In this document: positions 20,576 through 32,055 of the stretch, in pieces | How the letters are laid out: each line of letters begins with the position of its first letter | How positions within the stretch are numbered: position 1 is the first letter of the stretch | Assembly: GCA_036186865.1 (NCBI GenBank) | Contig: AP025074.1 | Location: forward strand, 13,006,758-13,070,757 | Direction: 5' to 3' | DNA from: Eustoma russellianum | Taxonomy: Eukaryota > Streptophyta > Magnoliopsida > Gentianales > Gentianaceae | DNA: 64,000 nt | The notes under the pieces: model-generated | The model's input: only the letters and a program-made list of their open reading frames with translations | Databases searched by the model: none | Told to the model about the DNA's origin: nothing | Program-made: the position numbers and the translations under genes

Positions 20576-23246
20576 TGTAGGATCTGCAAGGCACCACTAG
20601 AAGGGGGGGGGGGTTGAATAGTGGGTGCAGAAAATTTGGGTTATAAAATTGTTTTAGACCAAAAACCCAAATTCTGAAAACAGTTTATGTTTTCAGGACC
20701 TATTTTGAAACGTTTTGAAAACTAGGTTACAGATCTTTGAAAATTCTGAAATTTGGAGAGATTTTAGTTTCAGATGTTCTGAGTATCTCCTAAAAAGTTC
20801 AGATTAAACTTCAACCTTTAACCCCTTTAAAAATTGTTAGTGGTCAGATTGCGCAAATCTGCCAGAAAAGGTAGTCTAATTTGAAAAATTAATTCCTATT
20901 AAACCGCGACTCCAAATGCTTTGAAAATTTAATGAATAACCCCTTATTAGGTGTATTTAATAGGGTTGAAACAGTTTTTAAAAATGGTTTTGGGAAGTTA
21001 GTCAAATACGTTCAAAGTCTCAACCTTTGCAAGCCTGAAAATCAGACTGCACTAGTCTCAGAACTTTTGACGTTTGGATGATTTATACTTGTCCAAAAGG
21101 GTTGAAACTTGCACCAAATGAACCTTAAAAAGTGTGGCTATGTTTTCTGAAAGTTTCTTGATTTTTGAAGTTTGTTTACTATTTTTAATAACGTGATAAA
21201 ATTGATGCACTGTGCTGGAAACTGAAAGTAAGTGCTGAAAAATAAAGAACATAAGGAATTTTATACTGGTTTGGTTAAATCAACCTACTCCAGTCTTCGA
21301 GGACACCTTCCTCGGTTATCACTAATCACAAAACAATAAACAACACCTTACCACACAAGGTTGATGGAGTTAGACACCAACTCCAACCCTTTACAAACCT
21401 TGTAAGTGATTACAACGATCACGAACAGCACCACCTAGCGGATGCAAGATTGATCATACCTTGATCAATCTTTTACAACAATATAGAGTATATGGTGGTA
21501 TAGATGAAGCCTATTCAAGATGTATGAATATGAATACAATAGGCTTTAAGAGAGAAGAAAGAAAGAAGTGTAGAAGGAGAAGAAGTATGCAACGTTTTTG
21601 AGCTCTTGAATTGCAATACTTGTCTTATGTTTTGTTTGCTCTCCTTCTTCTCTTTTTATCAATATGTGTGCCGCCTCTTATGCCTTTTATTCCTCTTCAA
21701 AATTATTTTTTAAGTCCTTGGAAGAATATCTTGCATCATTGTGACATTCACTTGCTTACTTGGCAACTCCTCATTGGATGATCATTAAGCCCTTGCTTAC
21801 TTAGCACTCATTGATTGGATGAAAGTTGTCATCATTTGATGACTAGATAAATCTGAAAAATATCACTTAAAACATGTGCCAATTAGCCATAAAAATGTTG
21901 CCATAAGTCTCATATTAAATTCCATAAAATTTGCAAGACAATTCATCACCATTTACCATGCTTAAAATCGGCCATATGCTTCTACACATGCTGAAATTTC
22001 AGCATGTGTGATATTCACACTATATTCAAAATATTGCCATGTAGATAGTAGATTTATCCCTTGAAAATAAAGAAGAAATCAATCATTATTTAGTACATAA
22101 AAATTTCTACTAATTTGAGAATCAAATTGGTCATCATAGAGACCATAAAACCGCCCATATACACTCCACACATGCTGAAATTTTTAGCATGTGTGATATT
22201 TAAAAATATCACCATATTATTTCCATAACATCTTTAGAACATTGCCATTTTATCTTTTATTTGATCCATTTAATTCAAAGAAGTAAATATGGCACAATCA
22301 ACATTAAAAATTCGGCCAGCTTAATGCACACATGCTGAAATTTTCAGCATGTGTTACAAATGTGACATAGTTTGAAATGTTACCTTGTGTAGCTCCTTTC
22401 TTTGTGTCACCAACCTTGTATACTTCATTCTTGGCCAATCAAGATGCCAAAAAAGCTCCACATATGCTCCAACAAGCTGTAGTAGGCGTTTGACAAGCTT
22501 GTACATGTGCTGAATTTTATTTTTGCAAACTTTGTAAAATAGTGCACAATAATTATACACATATGGTATATTCCAATCAGCCCTTATTTGATTTTTTCTA
22601 GAACACTTTAGAATGTATAGAGTATGTAAAAAGTGTCTAGATACATGTTATATGTCATGCCAAAAATGTTCCATGTGTCGTGTTCGTAGAAAACCGAATT
22701 TTCGACGTTTTGTCGATTACCCGATTATTCTCCGATTAAATTCCAACTTTTTGCACATGTTATATATATTATGTTACACATAATATACATAAATTAAACT
22801 TTAATATTCAGCTCTCATGGCTGATTAAAGTGGCGCCTATATGTGACAAAAATGTTGAATTTGAAATCTCCACAATTTGGCCTTAATTGGGGGTGATTTG
22901 TGTGTGCCAACATGGAATGATTTCATGGATGAATATATCATGTAAGCCATGAAATTTGTGGCCATTTTTGAAGTGTAGGGGCTGGTCATCTATATATGGC
23001 AAGTACGTGATACGTTGGCGAAGTTTTGGTATTCACCCGATACGACAATTTTTGGTTTAGAACCTTGGAATGTGTCATAATAATTTTGTCATCACCATAA
23101 CTTATATCATATGATATAAGACCTGAATATACTCATAAATATGAGGTAAATATAGTGGTGTGACATTAACCTACGTTCGTAAAATATGTAACGTGTTGGT
23201 AGTACGTTGGAATATATGTGTATAGTGCCTTTGAAAAAAAATCTGA

Positions 23247-23290
<44 letters not shown>

Positions 23291-23656
23291 TAAAGGGCGT
23301 GTATATAAAGGATAGGAGAAGACTTTCCATTCTTCAATTTGTTGCCTTTGTGCCTTCTCCAAATATATCACCATTTAATGAACTACTTAGTTCATTTTAA
23401 CTAAGTACTTCACTTAGTGAACTAGTTTAGTTCATTAATGGTGGCACCTGATAATAGTTCAAACACAACAAATGTTTGCCATTTGATGTAAGCTTTAAAG
23501 CTTCATGGCTCGTTAGTACGACAACATTATATATGAACTATATAAGGCAGGTTTCATGCAAAAACGTGTCAAGTTATAAAACATGTCATGCATTTCTTTG
23601 TTACACGTTATTTAAATCATGTATTTTGTAATCACTCAAACCCATTTTTCTCTACA
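20576..23656 (-). repeat. Copia-1 5' LTR
   Basis: 3081 bp, starting TGTAGG and ending CTCTACA on the plus strand. It is about 215 bp longer than the 3' LTR because of extra sequence at about 23100-23310, which includes an A-run and a (TA)n(TG)n tract at 23247-23290; the other LTR lacks it near 14838. Elsewhere the two LTRs differ by scattered substitutions and small indels. Confidence 0.92.
23247..23290 (+). repeat. (AT)n(GT)n microsatellite
   Basis: Simple dinucleotide tract inside the extra segment of the copia-1 5' LTR. Confidence 0.95.
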
Positions 23657-23830
23657 CGGACAATTCATGGCTCAGTGTTATTTTACTATGTACAGACAAT
23701 TTATAACATCTATTTTATTTTTACTGTGTACGGACAATTTTTAACAACTATTTGGTTTTACTGTGTACAGATAGATAGTTCATGGCATTTGTGTGATTTC
23801 ACTTTGTATGGACAGTTTATGACATCGGTT
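23657..23830 (+). repeat. ~37-bp tandem repeat, right part
   Basis: Continuation of the array at 12225-12318. TGTGTACGGACAATTT-type units repeat about every 37 bp with drift. The first five bases are the right target duplication of copia-1. Confidence 0.8.
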
Positions 23831-24583
23831 GATTTATCATTCTTTGTTATAAAAGTTTTATGATATGGTTTAAACAAACATCGTATCGTAGTATTATCGC
23901 ATTTTTATGACTCATATAAGGATTTGACGCATCTAGATAATGAGAATAAATATGACGACATCGTAGACTTGGATCAAGAATCTAAGTAGTGATATATTGG
24001 ATAGAGATGTTTTCTAGAGAGATGATCTCATAGTACGCTACCTTGATAGAAATATATGTGTTACATGTTACTTATTCACAGTTATGTTATGCCATTTTAT
24101 TTGTAAATGGGGATGTGATTTATTATGTTCATTGTTACGAGTATAATTACTTTGTTACCCCATCTCCGTATGTATGATCCATATGACGTATGTAGTAGGA
24201 CTACTTGCTAGGCGATTATGTTTTATCGCTCATACTTGCCTATCAATTTACAGATAACAGGTACCACTATACATGCTTGTTGAGGACAGATCAGATAGAT
24301 CACCGATAGTGATGAAGTGTGCTGAGAGGTTATATGAAGATGATAGCCATTGGAGTACCATGTATTCAGAGGGTTTCATGATTGTAGTATATTATGATTT
24401 GTACAGAGTTGTGATGTAAAATAATGCATGTTAATTGTATTTTGATTATGTTATGTTGCTTTCGCTTATCAATTCATTATTCATGTCGACATGTACATGT
24501 ATAGTATCGATACCTTGTACATCTCATAGTAGAGTACGAAAGGTGCACCAGGCCGGAATCCTAGTTTTGGGCGGGGCGCTACA
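23662..24583 (+). mobile_element. Gypsy LTR-Z, piece 3 of 3
   Basis: Ends with a block shared with LTR-A and LTR-B: GTCGACATGTACATGTATAG, then AGAGTACG...GGCGGGGCGCTACA at 24583. No tRNA primer site follows, so LTR-Z is a solo LTR or the 3' LTR of an element lying to the left. A possible splice acceptor (TTTACAG) is at 24253. Confidence 0.8.
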
Positions 24584-24721
24584 GTTAAGGCTAAGGTTAG
24601 GATTAGGTTAGCTGAGGATTAGGTTCAGATTAGGGTTAGGGCTATGTTAGAGCTTGGTTCAAGTTTGGGTTAAGGTTATGTTAGTTAGGGATAGGTTAAG
24701 ATTAGGGTCAGAGTTAGTTTT
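24584..24721 (+). repeat. Telomere-like degenerate repeat tract
   Basis: About 138 bp of degenerate TTAGG/TTAGGG-like units (for example GATTAGGGTTAGGGCTA at 24633-24649), all in the same orientation, between the end of LTR-Z and the start of LTR-A. It is not a clean TTTAGGG array. No gene. Confidence 0.7.
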
Positions 24722-24723
24722 TG

Positions 24724-27700
24724 TGTCACATCCCAACTCCCGCTACGTGCGTAAATTTTCTTTTATCGTTGTACCGCACTAAGTGCTATATGTGTATCGT
24801 GTGTATACCTAGATAAATTTAAAACTTGCCTAAGTAATATAATAAGTTTATAAATAATTAATTAGGATCACAAAATAAGACACAAAACTTATCTAGGATT
24901 CAATTAAAAAAAGGAAAGTAGGACATAAAAATGAGGTGTTTTGCCATATTCTACCCACTAAATTACCCCCACGGCCTCCCCTAGTATGCCTAAGTGGGAA
25001 TATTTTACTTTTCTTTTTCCATTAGTATTAGATTCCTTACACCAATTTAGGAAATTACAAGTTGACAATTTCTATCCACTCTCTTCCCAAACTACACTAT
25101 TTTCTCCCCACCCCCACCCACTTGGTCTCCCCCTTCACATGCAAAGTCAAAGTTGTTTTTCATTTTCACTCTATTACCATCCTTTATTACTTACACACTC
25201 TTCTTCCATCCAATCACAATTCATGCATAACCTTACTTTTTTCTCTTCCCAACTCCAAACATCATGATGGAAATTCCTTTCCCCCACTACCCTTAAGACC
25301 TCAGCCATAAGCAAGAAAAGGGAGTGAGACATCACATTTTACTTCACTCCTTCATTTTATCAATTTCTTCAAGTAAAAACTCTCTCTCCACTTCCTCTCT
25401 CCTTCTTACATTCAAGACACTTCCTTTCTTTCTCTCGAACACTCCCAAACCCCTCCCCAAACCATGGCCTCTCTCAAGCAAGAAGAAGAAAATTCTTCGA
25501 ACTTCGAGTGAAGAAAACAACTCTCAAGTGTAGGAAATTGTAAGGTAAGAACCTACATCACCTATCTTAGTTATCTTTTCCTCCATCCAACTTCAAAAAG
25601 ACTCAATATTCTCCTTCATTTCTCATATAGGCCATGTAATAAGGGGAGAAGAATAGAGCCTTTCTAAGTTGAAAAAGGAATGTATACATAAGAACATTCA
25701 AGGTGAGTTTCTTTTCTTGAGATTGATGCCAGAATTTCTTAGTATTCTTTCTTTCAAAGTTAACCAATTCTTCTCCCATTTTTGGCCTTAAGCCATGGGG
25801 TACCCAAGGAAAAAGGGAGGAAGAATTTTCTCATTTTTAAGTCTAAAAGTTTAAGGAAAAGGCAAATATTCTTCTTGGTTTCTTTATGCATATTCAAAAA
25901 TGTACCGTTGATGTTCATCTAGAACCATGGATCATGCATGCATATGTTCAATTTTTCCACTATGGATATGTAAAAAAGTTTACTTGCATGCCAAATATGT
26001 GAAAACTTTTGTATGAATCTTGATTATGTGTTTACTTATGACTTTGATGATATGAAAAGTGTCATACATGTAGAGTTTAGGACTTGTATAGGTCTCATAT
26101 GGAGATGCATGTTACATATAATGAAAGACTAGGCATGCATTTCACATTTCTGAAAGTGTTGGTTGCATATTACACTTTCTTGAAAAAGTGTATTAAGAAC
26201 AACACTTTGGATCATATTCTTGTGTGTTTTCATGATGATCATCATATACATTTTTTTGATGATTTTTAGTGTTTATGCATGTTGATGGTCTTGATTTAGC
26301 ATGATTGTGAGGTATCATAATTTATGCTATAATGCTTGACCATAAAATGATTGTTTCTTTGATGATCATCATACCATTTTCATACATCCATAAGTGGGGC
26401 TATTTTGGGCCGCCACTTTAGACATGCCTTATCATCATTATTTTGATGTCTAATCTTGATGATCATGGCCTAAGGATGTATGTTTTTATGGTTTCCATCA
26501 TTTTATGCATTTGCATGTAAATTTTATCATGATCATGACTCTTATGTTCGTATCTTTGGTGGAAACTAACATGCATGAGTTCAAATATGTTAGAACCAAA
26601 AATATAATGCATGATCATGAAGGAAAGTGATAAGTCAAGTATGTATGTTTATGTTCATGATATGTTAAAGTGCTAAAGGGTTATAATCACTTTACATGTA
26701 TAAGATGATGAATAGGTTGAAAAATCATGTGTGTAGCCAAGTGCCCCTATATGTGTGCCAATGATGTTGTTTGAATATTTACTTGGTCATATGTATGTAA
26801 AAATATGTGTATCATATATTATATTAATGGCTAAATAGATGATGTGTTAAACAAGTAAATTAAAGAAATGGTAATATGTGACAAGTCCAAAAAGGGGCTG
26901 ATTTGGTTAGCCATGAAGTAATATGAAAATTAGACAATTTAAGGTAATGATGTTAGTGGTTAAAGCCCAAAAAGTGGGCTTTTTAAGTCCTAAAACCGAG
27001 AGCCTTTAGGAGGGGCATAATTGGTATTTTACTTAAGCTTGTGATATGAACCATGAGCTAAATGTTTGACAATAAGGTGCTGAAATTTTTAGAAGTTCAA
27101 ATGAGCCAAAACCGAGCATACATACATGCATAAATAAGTCAATGTTTTGAAATGAAATGTCATATCACGGGATATGTTTTTGCAATATGTTTTTTACCAC
27201 ATGATACGTTTTAAAAGAGATTTTACGCGTAACAAAGCATACCATGAGATGATTGATTCCTATGACACACTTTATGTCATATGATGATATGTTATGTTAT
27301 TGATGCGCTGGCCTGACATCGGGTCAAGGGGGAAGGATGTCGGGAGCATATGTGTATGTTATCGATGACCGAAGTGTTATATAGCATCGAAACTTAAGGA
27401 GGTTGGTGTCATGGGCATACATGTACCTTACCTTATTGGCCGAGTGTAACACCTTGTCTGGGAGAAGAGATCTCCCCCTATCGATGTTACCGTTAGATCC
27501 ATATACATATGATGTAACACCATGTTTGGAACATGAGGTTAGTGTTTGCATATGCGACTACATGGGGAATCAATCGATATGTCGTGTGTTATCGTTTGTA
27601 CGTTATGAAAAGTGCTATAGCCAGTTATGAAAAAGTTTTGATATGAGAGTTATGAAAAAGTTACATTTTTGAAATGTTTTACAAAAAACGAGTCATGTTA

Positions 27701-28426
27701 CAAACTTCATCGATCATATGACATGTACCCCGAGTTACCGTATTTGACACATCCTTAGACCATTGGTATGCTTGAGTTGAACAAATAGAAGGTGATGCAG
27801 GACATGAACATTTAGCATAAGACATGGATTAGAAATAGATTGAACAAGTAAGGAATGTTCTAATATGGAAAAATTATATAAGTTCAGTTGTGACTTTATT
27901 GTGTGCACTTCATACAGTTACATAATACTTATGTTACTTGCATTATTTGTAAACGGGAACGTGTTATGGTCTTTATGTGTACTGTTTTTATTTTACCACC
28001 CTGACTCCCATGCATGATCCACATGACGAATCCATGCGGACATACTTGCTGGGCAATTCATTATCGATCATTCTTTATTTTTATCACATTGTAGGGCCTC
28101 CAGAGCAGGATGTGGGCTATATAGACAATGAGCCGAGGGTAGGATATCCGTGAGGAACTTAGTGGGCCAAACTGATCTATTTTGTACTTATGTATTTCAG
28201 ACATGTATTCATTCGCATTATGTACTGATGATGTTTCAGATGCATTCGAATTTAGTTATTATGTATGGTGCATGTCCTTCCACTTTATCTATTTTATGAT
28301 GCTTCTGTGATTTTGATACATGTTTGTGTCGACATGCATATAGATGTTATTAATGTCTTGTACTTCTCGTATCAGAGTACAGCGGATGCAACGTGTGAAG
28401 ACCCTAGTCCCAGGTGAGGCGCTACA
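24724..28426 (+). repeat. Gypsy-A 5' LTR
   Basis: 3703 bp from TGTCACATCCC to GGCGCTACA, the TG...CA ends usual for LTRs. The order is an A/T-rich start, a C/T-rich leader (24950-25500), a strong donor-like AAG|GTAAGA at 25544, a long A/T-rich middle without genes, and a conserved end block with an acceptor-like ATTGTAG at 28094. It resembles LTR-B and LTR-Z in order and length but is clearly diverged. Confidence 0.85.
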
Positions 28427-28428
28427 GG

Positions 28429-28440
28429 TGGTATCAGAGC
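28429..28440 (+). promoter_or_regulatory. Gypsy-A primer binding site (tRNA-Met)
   Basis: TGGTATCAGAGC lies 2 nt after the LTR end and matches the plant initiator tRNA-Met 3' end. Confidence 0.93.
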
Positions 28441-28731
28441 CTAGGCTCTAGATCCACGGCAGACAATATAAAGTAAGTAACGACGTGTACTTAAGATATG
28501 ATCGTAGAAACCTAAGTTATGATCTTAGAGTGAGATAGCCTTAAAATGCATCCCTTAGAATGGTTTAGTGGAAATGACCAAAATAGCATCAACCTTACTT
28601 AGTGCCGGATAAATTAGTTAGAAACATGACACATACACTACTTCATATTGAATAATAATATATCACTTGATTTAAAATTTATTTATGTTTATGTGTGAAC
28701 TAACTATATTGACATGATCGTTTCCAATAAA
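28441..28731 (+). other. Gypsy-A leader
   Basis: 291 bp between primer site and gag. It contains a few TAAGTTATGATCTTAGA-type words (near 28513-28530) that are greatly multiplied inside gypsy-C. No gene. Confidence 0.6.
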
Positions 28732-29929
28732 ATGGCATCGCGACCTCAAGGGAGACCACGAGCTGATAGACACGCACTGCTACCTCCCCTACAGCATTTA
28801 CCACCAATTGTAGAGCCGGTACCACCGACGCAGGAGCATGTTCCGCCACCACAGGCACATGGTCCAGGAGGTATTATGTAGGCATTTCTCGACGCCCTGA
28901 TACAGCTAGGCCAGGCTGTCAGGAATGCGCAGGCTACACCATCACCCCCACCATTGCAGCAGTAGATAGACACTTGTTTTGTTTCTTGGGGAGCTCAAGA
29001 TACGCGTGTTTTGAGTTTCTAGGGAGGTCCTGACCCAGACGAGGCAGAGAACTGGTTAGATGAGGTCGAGAACTATTTTGAGTTGATCCAGCTGCCGGAT
29101 GAGACGAAGACACAGGTTATCCGGCCTTTCGTGATTGGTGAGGCCAACCAATGGTGGAAGACTAATATCCAGCCACTGGCATGGCCGGTTTCATGGGCGA
29201 GAATCCTGAAGGAATTTCGTAAGTTTTACATTCCTCCCTCGGTGACGATCCAGAAGATTGGAGAGATTGAGTCCCTGAAGCAGGAGGCCGGAGTTTCTGT
29301 TTCTGAGTATGCTAATCGATTCACTGCATTAAGCCGCTATGTTTCCTCGAAGATGGCTGATGATAGACTTAAGATGATCAAGTTTGAGCATGGTCTGAAT
29401 TCACGCATCCGCACTTGGATTGTTAACACAAATCCAAGGAACTTCGGGGAGTTTCTAGATGCATGCTATAGAGTGGAGCGGGACATTTTGAAGATAGATG
29501 AGGAGGCTAGAGGCAAGAGACCTCAAGATATCACTATTGATCGGTCCAGACAGCGGGCCAAATTCTAGAGGAGAGCCGACGGACGACATCATCCTAGACT
29601 ATAGTTCCAGCACCGGCCACAGCCCCAGCGCCAAAAGCAATTCCGGCGTCATTCTCTACCCCAGCGCTAGCCTCAACAGCCATAGCGTCCATAGGCACCA
29701 GCTATTCTGAGGTGCCAGAAGTGTCAGAGGTAGCATATTGGTGAGTGCCGCATGGGTATAGGTGCATGTTTCGGATGCGGTAAGACCACGCATATGATCA
29801 GAGACTGCCTAAAGAGGAGGAATGGGCCATATGAAGATATGCAGCAGTAGAGAGAGCATCTACGGGCAAACACCTGAGTTCATATTATGATCGACGTAGA
29901 GGTTCAGGATGCCTCGGATGTCGTGACAG
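28732..29929 (+). pseudogene. Gypsy-A gag with zinc knuckles
   Basis: ATG at 28732 (MASRPQGRPRADRH), a proline-rich N terminus with stops near 28880, 28964 and 29021, then the retrotransposon gag core WLDEVENYFELIQLPDETK ... ANQWWKT ... FRKFYIPPSV ... EYANRFTALSRYV (29053-29350) in the same frame. After a stop at 29566-29568 there are two CCHC-like knuckles; the second, CFGCGKTTHMIRDC, is complete near 29768-29809. The exon-like end is ...SDVVT at 29929, at an intron-like insert. Gag packages element RNA; this copy is broken. Confidence 0.85.
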
Positions 29930-30045
29930 GTACATTCAAATGCATAGTTTAATATGCGACTGTTGTTTGACTGTTTTAAAATGCTAAGTTGCGTTTGATG
30001 CTTATATATTTAGAAACCCTATGTTTGAACTGTAAAGTGTGTCAG
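29930..30045 (+). other. Intron-like insert 1 (gag to protease), 116 bp
   Basis: Begins GTACATTC and ends GTGTCAG. Removing it joins GTGACAG to GTGCGATT and restores DVVTGAILVNN, the continuous motif usual just before the gypsy protease. It is A/T-rich and carries CAGGT at both junctions (29927-29931, 30043-30047). Either a spliceosomal-type intron or an insertion that made a 5-bp duplication at a proto-splice site. Confidence 0.65.
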
Positions 30046-30446
30046 GTGCGATTTTAGTGAATAACATACCTGCGAATGTGTCGTTCGATAGTGGCGCAAG
30101 CCACTCGTTTGTGTCTAAGAGGTTTGCTAGGAACCTTAGCAGCTGTTCTACCTTCTTGGAGACTCCTTATCGAGTTCAGGCAGCTGGCGACCAAGTTATT
30201 ATCTCACACCATCTGTATAAGAATAGCGAAATCGAGGGGCAGCAGTTTGAGGCCACACTGATTCTAATACATATGGGAGATTATAATATGATTCTAGGCA
30301 TGTATTGGTTTTTCCACAATCATGCCTATATCGATTACCAGAGGAAGTGGGTAGTGATCAAGAATCCGAGCCAAGAGGAGGTTACCTACCAGGGTAACAG
30401 TAAGCTGAAGAAGGTTCCACATAATATCTATCTGACTGCACCGTAG
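30046..30446 (+). pseudogene. Gypsy-A aspartic protease
   Basis: Retropepsin with the active site VSFDSGASHSFVS at about 30078-30116 (Asp-Ser-Gly), followed by YNMILGMYWFFHNHAYIDY, the second conserved block. A 135-residue open frame covers 30039-30446 and ends in TAG. The catalytic triad is kept, but surrounding gag and RT are broken. It would mature the polyprotein in an intact relative. Confidence 0.85.
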
Positions 30447-30483
30447 GCCTACATAGCATTAAGGAAGGGAGACACGGGTTTTC

Positions 30484-31590
30484 TTGCATACGCCCTCGAC
30501 GCCTTCACTTGACAGCATTACGGTGGTTCAAGAGTTCTCAGACGTTTTCCCAAATGATTTGCCAGGGTTGCCACTTGACTGTGAGATCGAGTTCGAGATT
30601 AGTGTTGTGTGTGGAGTGGAGCTGATATCTAAAGCTTCATATTGGATGGATACAGCTGAGCTAAAGGAGCTGAAGGTACAGTTACAAGAGTTGATCGATA
30701 AGAAGGTCATTTGCCCTAGTGTTTCACCTCGGGGAGCACCTGTACTGTTTGTTAAGAAAAAAGATGGCAGTATGCACTTGTGTATTGATTATCATGAGCT
30801 AAACAAGATCATCATTATGAATAAGTACCCCTTGCATCAGATTGACGATCTTTTCGATCTGCTGAGAGGAAGCAATTTACCTTGTTAATGATTCACTACT
30901 AGTACTGTTATATCGAATATAAACTGTACACTTAAATGCAGGGAGCTAAGATGTTTAGTAAGATCAATCTTCGTTCTGGATATCACTAGTTGAAGATCAA
31001 GGAAGATGATGTTACGAAGACTGCCTCCGGACTCGACATGATCATTATGAGTTTCTGGTGAAACCATTCGGGTTGACTAACGCCCCAACCGCTTTTATAG
31101 ATCTTATGAATACGGTGTTTTGAGAGCGGATGGGTAAGTTCATAGTGGTCTTCATCGACGATATTCTTATTTATTCACCAGACGAGTAGGCCACGTCGAG
31201 CACTTGCATATTGTATTGAGCATATTATAAGAGAATCAACTTTACGTCAAGTTCAGCAAGTGCGGGTTTTGATTGTGCAGCATTGCATTCTTGGGACTTG
31301 TCATTTCAGAGGCAGGCATACCAGTTGATCCCAAGAAGATCGAGGCTATCACAGAGTGGCTATGACAAACGAATGTTACTAAGGTCAGGAGCTTTCTCGG
31401 ACTGGCAGGTTATTATCTGAAGTTCGTAGAGCAATTCTCTAGGTAGCAGCCGCTGACTAGGTTGATGTAGAAGAAGATGAAGTTTGAGTGGACTGATGAC
31501 TGCGAGAGGAGCTTCACGGAGCTAAAGTAGAAGTTGACCTCAGTCCTAGTTTTGGCGTAGCCGGTTTCCAGTGAGAGTTTTATTGTCTAC
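30484..31590 (+). pseudogene. Gypsy-A reverse transcriptase
   Basis: [23 protein letters not shown] opens the RT, then [30 protein letters not shown] and [15 protein letters not shown] up to 30870. After the insert 30868-30941 it resumes with AKMFSKINLRSGYH. The active-site box is FIDDILIYSP at about 31153-31182, the gypsy form of YxDD. Many stops (for example in GYH*LK and at 31449) and frame changes disable it. The end shows LTRLM and KFEWTDDCERSF, the RT to RNase H linker. Confidence 0.85.
30868..30941 (+). other. Intron-like insert 2 (inside RT), 74 bp
   Basis: Removal joins CTGAGA to GGAGCTAAGATG and restores LLRGAKMFSKINL, the conserved RT block. The 3' end AAATGCAG looks like an acceptor. 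The 5' end reads GGAAGC where a donor would be GTAAGT, so the donor is non-canonical or mutated. Ends can slide by up to three bases because GGA repeats at both junctions. Confidence 0.5.
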
Positions 31591-31903
31591 GTGACGCCTC
31601 CAGAAATGGTTTAGGTAAATGAATAACTAATTTCGGTTTGTAAATATTATTAATTGAAGAACCCGCAGAAGAAGCGTTTGGTACTATACCTACCGCTAGA
31701 AAGAAAGCATCACACCTAAACCTACAGCCTTAAACACATTTCTTTTTTTGTTTCAAAACAATGGACGTTTGCCTCAAGATCATTTACTTAAATGAATATA
31801 CACGTCATCTACGATCGAAAGGAATAGCAAAAAAAATTACGATATTAGATAGTTGTAAAAGTAAAAAAAGGGAAAGACATCAAAAAGATCTTTTTCCTAA
31901 AGT

Positions 31904-31913
31904 NNNNNNNNNN
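31904..31913. other. Assembly gap (10 N) flanked by identical 10-mers
   Basis: TTCCTAAAGT precedes (31894-31903) and follows (31914-31923) the Ns. Identical ends suggest overlapping contig ends that were not merged, so the true gap may be zero or negative. Confidence 0.85.
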
Positions 31914-31960
31914 TTCCTAAAGTTAGTTTCCGTCCACTTACTAGCATACCTATACCCCCT

Positions 31961-32055
31961 CACAACCGAAAGGTTGGAAGAAGAAAGGATTTTTTGGTTC
32001 GACGTATGGAATTGGCTAAGCATTTTATTCGAACAAATATAGAACCAGAGTGGAT
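31961..32055 (+). pseudogene. rpoC1: Chloroplast rpoC1 fragment (nuclear plastid DNA)
   Basis: A plus frame reads [14 protein letters not shown] then [17 protein letters not shown], which I recognise as the plastid RNA polymerase beta-prime subunit (rpoC1). It encodes no working product here: about 32 codons, without start or end. The sequence left of the gap (about 31620-31903) also looks A/T-rich and organelle-like, but I could not assign it. It lies wholly within intron-like insert 3. Confidence 0.8.

Larger units (their letters stand above)
12319..23656 (-). mobile_element. Copia-1: near-complete Sirevirus-like Ty1/copia element
   Basis: An 11.3-kb element on the minus strand with two long LTRs (12319-15182 and 20576-23656), a tRNA-Met primer site, polypurine tracts, gag with a coiled-coil extension, and pol in copia order (PR, IN, RT, RNase H). 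The 5-bp duplication CGGAC at 12314-12318 and 23657-23661 is perfect. Long LTRs, a coiled-coil after the gag zinc knuckle, repeated polypurine tracts and palindromes upstream of the TATA box fit the Sirevirus (SIRE/Maximus) lineage. Three in-frame stops and a frame change before PR are the lesions I see. No envelope-like ORF is present. Confidence 0.93.

Noticed and set aside
28429..28440. tRNA gene signal
   Set aside because: The tRNA-Met match is only a primer-site complement after LTR ends (also at 49167 and 52969, and on the minus strand at 20562 and 43362); no cloverleaf is present.
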